From positions 186,001 through 250,000 of the forward strand of contig NZ_JABBFQ010000002.1 of assembly GCF_018494055.1 (NCBI RefSeq): a stretch of DNA of 64,000 nt. The letters are read 5' to 3'. Source of the stretch: Rosenbergiella epipactidis (GTDB lineage Bacteria; Pseudomonadota; Gammaproteobacteria; Enterobacterales; Enterobacteriaceae). Under the pieces are notes generated by a model. The model was not told the DNA's origin. It saw only the letters and a list, made by a program, of their open reading frames with translations, and did not search any database. Below are positions 60,101-64,000 of this stretch, in pieces. Within the stretch, counting starts at the first letter, position 1. The number at the start of each line of letters is the position of its first letter. Both the position numbers and the translations under genes were made by a program.

Positions 60101-60997
60101 CTGCCCTTGTATCGCCTGAACCTGTAATTGTTGCAAAGCAATATGGTTATGTTGGGCGCGCGCTTTTAGGTTAAGTTGGTTAATAGTTAACTCGGTGTCC
60201 CCCGTTACCCGTAAGGTATTACCGGTAATGCCTTGAATATCGACATCAACCGGTAAGGTCACCGCAGGCAGATCTAATAAGGGCTTAGCAAATAGCGCGC
60301 GGAGGGTATCGCCCAGTGGCGGCTGTTGTGCCGCGAGACGAGCCTGTTCATCTTCCGCTTTCTTCTGCTCTGCCGCCTGCTCTGGCGTTTGAGTGATCGC
60401 GGTTTTGGTCGCTTGCGCGGCCTTATCCACCGCCACTTTCGCAGCGGTCGGCAAGGCCAATAAGAAATTATTGATTTGGGTAGGGGCTAAGGTAATTTGA
60501 CGATTCTGCCAAGCGATACCGGTAGTGAACTCGCCTAGGGCAATACTTGTATTATCAACTTTGACATTAATATTATGTAAACCAAGATGCTTAAGCGTCA
60601 GCGGATACGGCGTTGAAATATCGGTTAACGGTTCGCTTTTTGTCTCTTCAACCGGTGCTGCAGGCGCCATCTTACTGGTATCGACGACGACACTGACATC
60701 GCTTAATGAAAGATCATCAACACATACTGAGGAGTGCCATAAGCACGAGGTATTCACTGCCAGATGAAGCTGGCCACCGCGTACCTCAACCCCTTGCATC
60801 TGATAAGTAATATCCCGCAAATGTAGATTACGCCAGCCGCCCTCGACTTGGCTTATATGTAAGCCAGGCACCCAGCGATTTGCCCCTTTAAATAACAGAT
60901 GCAAACCAGAGGTCGTGCCAATCAATAAGGCGACTGTCGTCATCAGCACTAAGACGATGACGAGCAGGCCGATTAATCCTTTTTTCCACCAACTCAT
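57170..60997 (-). CDS. tamB: Translocation and assembly module inner-membrane component TamB
   Basis: This 1275-residue AsmA-like bridge protein has an N-terminal signal anchor (about 7-29) followed by a long run of beta-rich repeats forming a hydrophobic groove across the periplasm. The C-terminal TamB domain ends in the beta-strand-like [29 protein letters not shown]. With TamA it aids phospholipid transport to, and protein assembly in, the outer membrane. A charged Ala/Glu/Gln-rich stretch is seen near residues 195-220. Its start overlaps the tamA stop by 4 bases. Confidence 0.96.
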   Translation of the reverse strand: MSWWKKGLIGLLVIVLVLMTTVALLIGTTSGLHLLFKGANRWVPGLHISQVEGGWRNLHLRDITYQMQGVEVRGGQLHLAVNTSCLWHSSVCVDDLSLSDVSVVVDTSKMAPAAPVEETKSEPLTDISTPYPLTLKHLGLHNINVKVDNTSIALGEFTTGIAWQNRQITLAPTQINNFLLALPTAAKVAVDKAAQATKTAITQTPEQAAEQKKAEDEQARLAAQQPPLGDTLRALFAKPLLDLPAVTLPVDVDIQGITGNTLRVTGDTELTINQLNLKARAQHNHIALQQLQVQAIQGQLHASGEADLADNWPVNMNLNSTLNVDPIKGQKVKLALKGNMKQQVDLAINLSGPVKAQLNAMAQPATVGLPFSLKVNSPRLRWPLTGPAQVQVDNVNLDTSGKASDYRIQLAAALTGQGIPPAQIALNGKGDLGQFSLDRLRVAALQGNIDLNALVDWNKAISWRSELTLNNINTARQYPDWPAKINGQITTKGSVFGGTWQVSVPKVDIKGNVKQNPVNIEGSLQGNSYMQWKVPQLLVALGRNHLNVHGELNDKLMLDADVDAPALDNALPGLGGTLKGAINARGTLKQPELKVDLQGRALRWQQIRLQSLALKGNVSSAEQISGNLNLNLQQLHQEGVDIQQILLNAGGNEQAHQLTLKVTGKPVAGELALKGHFDRQQQRWQGSLTRSQFSTPVGNVTLSRAMSLDYQNLKQTITVGSHCWLNPNAELCVPEPIVAGPAGHAHLQIRKLDLAMLKEFLPAQTQLSGRFSGDTRVNWTANGGLPDANLSLTGQGVEVRQDVQGKMLPIAFDRLDLKAALVKGKAQLQWLIKLANNGQLTGNVQVADPENRRTLGGTVGINNLSLAILNPALSKGESVQGVLNSQLRLGGSLQNPQVFGQLALKNAKAQTSAMPVELTDANLSMVFNGMSSTLEGLIQTAHGNLNLSGNADWRQLDNWRAHIAAKGEKIRVTVPPMVRMDVSPDLTFDATPAAFNLDGRVDIPWARIVVQDVPESAVGVSSDEVMLDEHLQPIKPTTASMAINSNLIIHVGDDVRLSAFGLNARLNGDLNVGQGKNGLGLNGQINIPSGRFHAYGQDLIVRKGQLQFSGPPDQPYVNLEAIRNPDATEDNVTAGIRVTGLADEPKVEVFSDPTMSQQAALSYLLRGQGLGSSDDSNALTSALVGLGVAQSGQVMGKIGETFGVSDLALDTAGVGDSQQVQVSGYVLPGLQVKYGVGLFDSLATLTLRYRLMPKLYLEAVSGVDQALDVLYKFEF

Positions 60998-62733
60998 AAT
61001 TCAGGTCCTAAGCCAATATAAAACTGAACACCGTGGGTATCTTTGTCGCCAATCGGCGAGGCAATATCAAATTTGATCGGTCCAACCGGTGAGGCCCAAC
61101 GCACCCCGACCCCGGCACCGGTCTTGATATCGCTATCTTTGAAATTATTGACTGCTTCACCGCTATCGATGAATGCCGCACCCCACCATTTTCCTGTGAC
61201 GTTGTATTGGTATTCAAACGATCCCGTCGCCATTTTACTGGCACCGGTTAGGTTATTATCGCTATCACGCGGTGAGACATCTTTATATTTGTAACCACGA
61301 ATGCTGCGATCCCCCCCGGCAAAGAAGCGAAGATCCGGTGGCACCTTGTCAAAGTCGTCCGTTTCAATCCACCCTAACGTTCCTCTCACCACGAAACGGT
61401 GTTTCTCCGCATAGGTCCGGATCCAGACATTAGAGGCCTGTAGAATAACGAAGTCAGCACCAGATCCCCACGTTGTGTCGGAAAAATCGACTGAGTAGCG
61501 CTGTGAATCCCCCCATGTCGGCATCAATCCGCCGCGCGAACGCGTTCGGTTAATGCTCGCACCAGGATAAAGCAGCATGGTGGTATTGGTGTAATTCCCT
61601 TGGGTATAGTGATCCAGACGCCAAGTTAAGTTGAGCGCTTTTTGCCAGCCACTGCTATTTTCCCAATAGCGCGATCCAACGATGGTGGTGGAATCCGCTT
61701 TGGTATCATTTAAGTCGGTACGCTTAAGCCCACCTTTAATGGTGTAATATTGCTCGATGGGATTTTTTAATAGCGGGATTTTATAGGTGAAATCAAGCTG
61801 CTGCTCAGGTTGTGACAGATAGGTATTGGCCGTGATGCTATGACCATATTCATTCACCCAAGGTCGGTTCCATGTTGCCTTAAGTTGCGGACCGACATCG
61901 GTCGAGTACCCCGCACCGACTTCTAAACTATTTTTAATGGCAGGGGTAACCGCTGCATTGATCGGTAATACCTTGGTTTTTTGTGCGCCCTTAAATTCCG
62001 GCGCAGCCACGACCGAACCGAACCAGCCCATTGCAGAGAGGCGGCGGTTTAATTCAGCTAAGGTTTTTGAATCGTAATAGTCGCCTTCGTGGAAAGGCAC
62101 AAGTTTTTCTAAATACTCTTCTCTGATTTGCGATCCTGTAAAGGTCACTTTACCAAAGCGATAGCGCTGCCCTGTATCGTAGTCGATATCCCAGAAGGCT
62201 TGATGTAAGGGCAGCGATACCCCTAGTTGGCTTTTACGATAAGCACCATCGAAATACCCTTTACGCAGCGCAATACTGGAAAAGCCGTTCTTGAATTTAT
62301 CATAGTCGCCATGGTTGAGAACGGTCCCCACTTTAGGACGCCCCTGCTCGACCCATTGTTGGTATTCCGTGTCGTGCTGTCCCTCACCTTCAACTAATAA
62401 TGTGCTACCACCGATTTTAACCGGTACACCAGGATCAACATGAACCGTCAGCACTTTTCCAAACGGCAGCGCCTGCTCAGGGGAAACGCGATAGGTGATC
62501 ACTGGCTCATAATAGCCCAGCGCCCGTAAGCTTTGTTTAATCACCGCATCCAGACGCGCTTGAAAACGGCTATCTGCGCTGATCTCTTCGCTAGTTATCG
62601 TTGCCAACCTAACTCTGACATTATTTTGTAGTTCGCCAGAAAGCCCTTCAAGGTTCAGTCTAACCGTCGCGGCCTGAAGTGAAGGGGCGGCTAACAAAAG
62701 TGCTGCCATACTATAATGGGTTAAACGTGTCAC
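60994..62733 (-). CDS. tamA: Translocation and assembly module outer-membrane component TamA
   Basis: This 579-residue Omp85-family protein has a signal peptide (about 1-21, cleavage after LQA), three POTRA domains (to about 265) and a 16-stranded barrel. Lid/loop 6 shows the conserved [20 protein letters not shown], and the barrel ends with [10 protein letters not shown]. The length is near the E. coli 577. It heads tamA-tamB-ytfP. In E. coli msrA is divergent from tamA, but here no msrA is present. Confidence 0.96.
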   Translation of the reverse strand: MTRLTHYSMAALLLAAPSLQAATVRLNLEGLSGELQNNVRVRLATITSEEISADSRFQARLDAVIKQSLRALGYYEPVITYRVSPEQALPFGKVLTVHVDPGVPVKIGGSTLLVEGEGQHDTEYQQWVEQGRPKVGTVLNHGDYDKFKNGFSSIALRKGYFDGAYRKSQLGVSLPLHQAFWDIDYDTGQRYRFGKVTFTGSQIREEYLEKLVPFHEGDYYDSKTLAELNRRLSAMGWFGSVVAAPEFKGAQKTKVLPINAAVTPAIKNSLEVGAGYSTDVGPQLKATWNRPWVNEYGHSITANTYLSQPEQQLDFTYKIPLLKNPIEQYYTIKGGLKRTDLNDTKADSTTIVGSRYWENSSGWQKALNLTWRLDHYTQGNYTNTTMLLYPGASINRTRSRGGLMPTWGDSQRYSVDFSDTTWGSGADFVILQASNVWIRTYAEKHRFVVRGTLGWIETDDFDKVPPDLRFFAGGDRSIRGYKYKDVSPRDSDNNLTGASKMATGSFEYQYNVTGKWWGAAFIDSGEAVNNFKDSDIKTGAGVGVRWASPVGPIKFDIASPIGDKDTHGVQFYIGLGPEL

Positions 62734-63153
62734 GAACTCTCCTGTTAAACATCCATTTGCAGCAGCAAATCGCGTAATGACATTAAAATATACACACTGT
62801 AGTAAGCTTAGTCTTGCTTAAGCCTTATAAAGGCTAAATCAAATAATAATTTTTCTTATCAATCACGCTATTGTCCAAAAACCTTGCATAAATTACAACC
62901 AGTGATCTAAAAGGCCTCTGTAATGCTGAATTTCTGCACAGATCCCTCTAGCGACTTATTCCTTGCTACTGCTATACTCTGCTTAGGCAGTAATCACTGT
63001 CACTTCTGTTGCTGAGCACTATTCATAGTGAATATGCCCTGACAGACATTTTTGGCACGGATAACGTGTTCTTCCTCACTGACTGCCTGAATAATGCTTT
63101 ATTGAGAAGTTGCCCAGGCCAAAAATGACAAGCTTATAAACTTCGGACTCCTT
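62734..63153. other. Gene-free interval between tamA and ytfL
   Basis: About 420 bases with no coding frame recognised. It includes a small hairpin (AGCCTTATAAAGGCT, near 62820) and another (CACTATTCATAGTG, near 63017). An extended -10 (TGCTATACT, ending at 62978) would give a ytfL leader of about 170 bases. In E. coli msrA occupies this position. Confidence 0.5.
62970..62978 (+). promoter_or_regulatory. Candidate extended -10 promoter of ytfL
   Basis: TGC-TATACT is a good extended -10 element in the tamA-ytfL gap. No -35 is visible at the usual distance, which such promoters do not need. Confidence 0.35.
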
Positions 63154-64000
63154 ATGTTAGATAGCTTACTTGTCATCCTAGTATTAATTGTTATTAGTTT
63201 TTTCTTTGCTATGTCAGAGATCTCTTTGGCTGCCGCGCGGAAAATCAAACTCAGACTCCTCGCCAACGATGGTGATATTCGTGCAGAGCATGTGCTCAAG
63301 CTTCAAGAATCACCTGGAATGTTTTTTACCGTTGTGCAGATTGGTGTCAATGCCGTTGCCATCCTAGGCGGTATTGTCGGAGACTCCGCCTTTATGCCGG
63401 TTTTCTCTGATTTCTTTCATCGGTTCTTATCTCCAGAATTATCAGAAAAGCTGAGCTTTATCTGTTCTTTCACCGTGGTAACCAGCCTGTTTATCTTGTT
63501 CGCTGACCTCACACCTAAACGTATTGGTATGATTGCGCCAGAAGCCATCGCGCTGCGGATTATTGGGCCAATGCGAATTTGTTTATTGATTTTCCGTCCG
63601 TTAGTGTGGTTCTTCAACGGTATGGCGAACAACGTTTTCCGTCTATTTAAAATTCCGATGGATCGTAAAGACGATATCACGCCGGATGATATTTATGCGG
63701 TGGTGGAAGCGGGCGCCTTGGCAGGCGTATTACGTAAACAAGAGCATGAATTGATTGAAAACGTTTTCGAGCTGGAATCTCGTACTGTCCCCTCTTCTAT
63801 GACCTCTCGTGAAAACATTGTTTGGTTTGATCTCAATGAAGAAGAAGCGGTATTAAAATCGAAAATTGCCGACCATCCTCACTCCAAGTTCTTGGTGTGT
63901 AATGGCGATATCGACCATATCGTTGGCTATGTCGATTCAAAAGAGTTACTGCTGCGCGTGCTAGGCAATCAGAGCATGACCTTGAGTAGCGGTGTACAAA
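63154..64000 (+). CDS. ytfL: CorC/HlyC-family membrane protein YtfL (PaeA), N-terminal part
   Basis: The frame is open from ATG 63154 to the window edge (282 codons seen). The N-terminal CNNM/DUF21 membrane domain (about 1-200) includes FFAMSEISLAAARKIKLRLLANDG and FADLTPKRIGMIAPEAIALRI. A CBS pair then begins (SSMTSRENIVWFDLNEEE). In E. coli and Salmonella this protein (PaeA) exports cadaverine and putrescine. The GGACTCC-type site before the ATG is moderate. The remaining CBS and CorC_HlyC domains lie outside the window. Confidence 0.94.
   Translation, partial: MLDSLLVILVLIVISFFFAMSEISLAAARKIKLRLLANDGDIRAEHVLKLQESPGMFFTVVQIGVNAVAILGGIVGDSAFMPVFSDFFHRFLSPELSEKLSFICSFTVVTSLFILFADLTPKRIGMIAPEAIALRIIGPMRICLLIFRPLVWFFNGMANNVFRLFKIPMDRKDDITPDDIYAVVEAGALAGVLRKQEHELIENVFELESRTVPSSMTSRENIVWFDLNEEEAVLKSKIADHPHSKFLVCNGDIDHIVGYVDSKELLLRVLGNQSMTLSSGVQ

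Overview
The window is chromosomal DNA of a member of the Enterobacterales. Most proteins are close in length and motifs to their Escherichia coli counterparts, and many neighbourhoods match E. coli (serB-radA-nadR/ettA, holD-rimI-yjjG/rsmC, lpoA-yraN-diaA-dolP, pmbA/darP-mpl-fbp-ppa, tamA-tamB-ytfP). The order is more compact than in E. coli, base composition is moderate, and the whole fits an Erwiniaceae-like genome (Tatumella/Rosenbergiella/Erwinia group). That placement is inference. No tRNA, insertion sequence, CRISPR array or intact prophage was seen; the one structural RNA gene is rnpB.

Layout. 1-10 kb: start of slt (cut by the window edge), ettA, the serB-radA-nadR operon, smp, the holD-rimI-yjjG operon and rsmC. 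10-12.6 kb: a YbaK-type editing domain protein, an orphan MFS carrier and an RcnB-like envelope protein. 12.7-18.5 kb: a GABA catabolic module (gabT-gabP, a divergent MocR/GabR-type regulator and a convergent sad). 18.6-26 kb: a YcaD-like MFS protein and the choline-to-glycine-betaine locus (betT divergent from betIBA). 26-29.3 kb: the catecholate receptor fiu with piuC. 29.4-36 kb: ddlA, a MASE-type diguanylate cyclase, a P4-type lipoprotein phosphatase, rlmG and a ClC protein with CBS domains. 36-41 kb: alx behind a yybP-ykoY (Mn2+/pH) riboswitch, sstT, yqjA-mzrA and yqjDEK. 41-48.9 kb: yhaJ, dolP, diaA, yraN, lpoA, rsmI, rnpB and the nimT/nimR pair. 49-54.5 kb: broken cybC, pmbA, darP, mpl, fbp and ppa. 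54.5-56.8 kb: a small AT-rich accessory island. 56.8-64 kb: ytfP, tamB, tamA and the start of ytfL/paeA.

The most unusual features are three. (1) cybC is split by a GC-rich tandem heptamer inside its signal-peptide region; each repeat unit shifts the frame, so copy number could switch the gene. (2) Between ppa and ytfP lies what looks like a decayed membrane-active toxin gene, broken by two single-base deletions that can be read across three frames. It is followed, with a 17-bp overlap, by an intact small membrane protein that resembles an immunity gene. An unrelated gene tail and about 0.75 kb of gene-free DNA lie upstream. (3) The alx leader has a readable aptamer and an 8-bp complementarity that would close a loop around the ribosome binding site and start codon.

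Functionally the window combines housekeeping (cell wall recycling and synthesis, outer-membrane assembly, translation quality control, NAD salvage) with stress genes: osmoprotection (bet), iron uptake (fiu-piuC), manganese/alkaline response (alx) and use of GABA as a carbon and nitrogen source.
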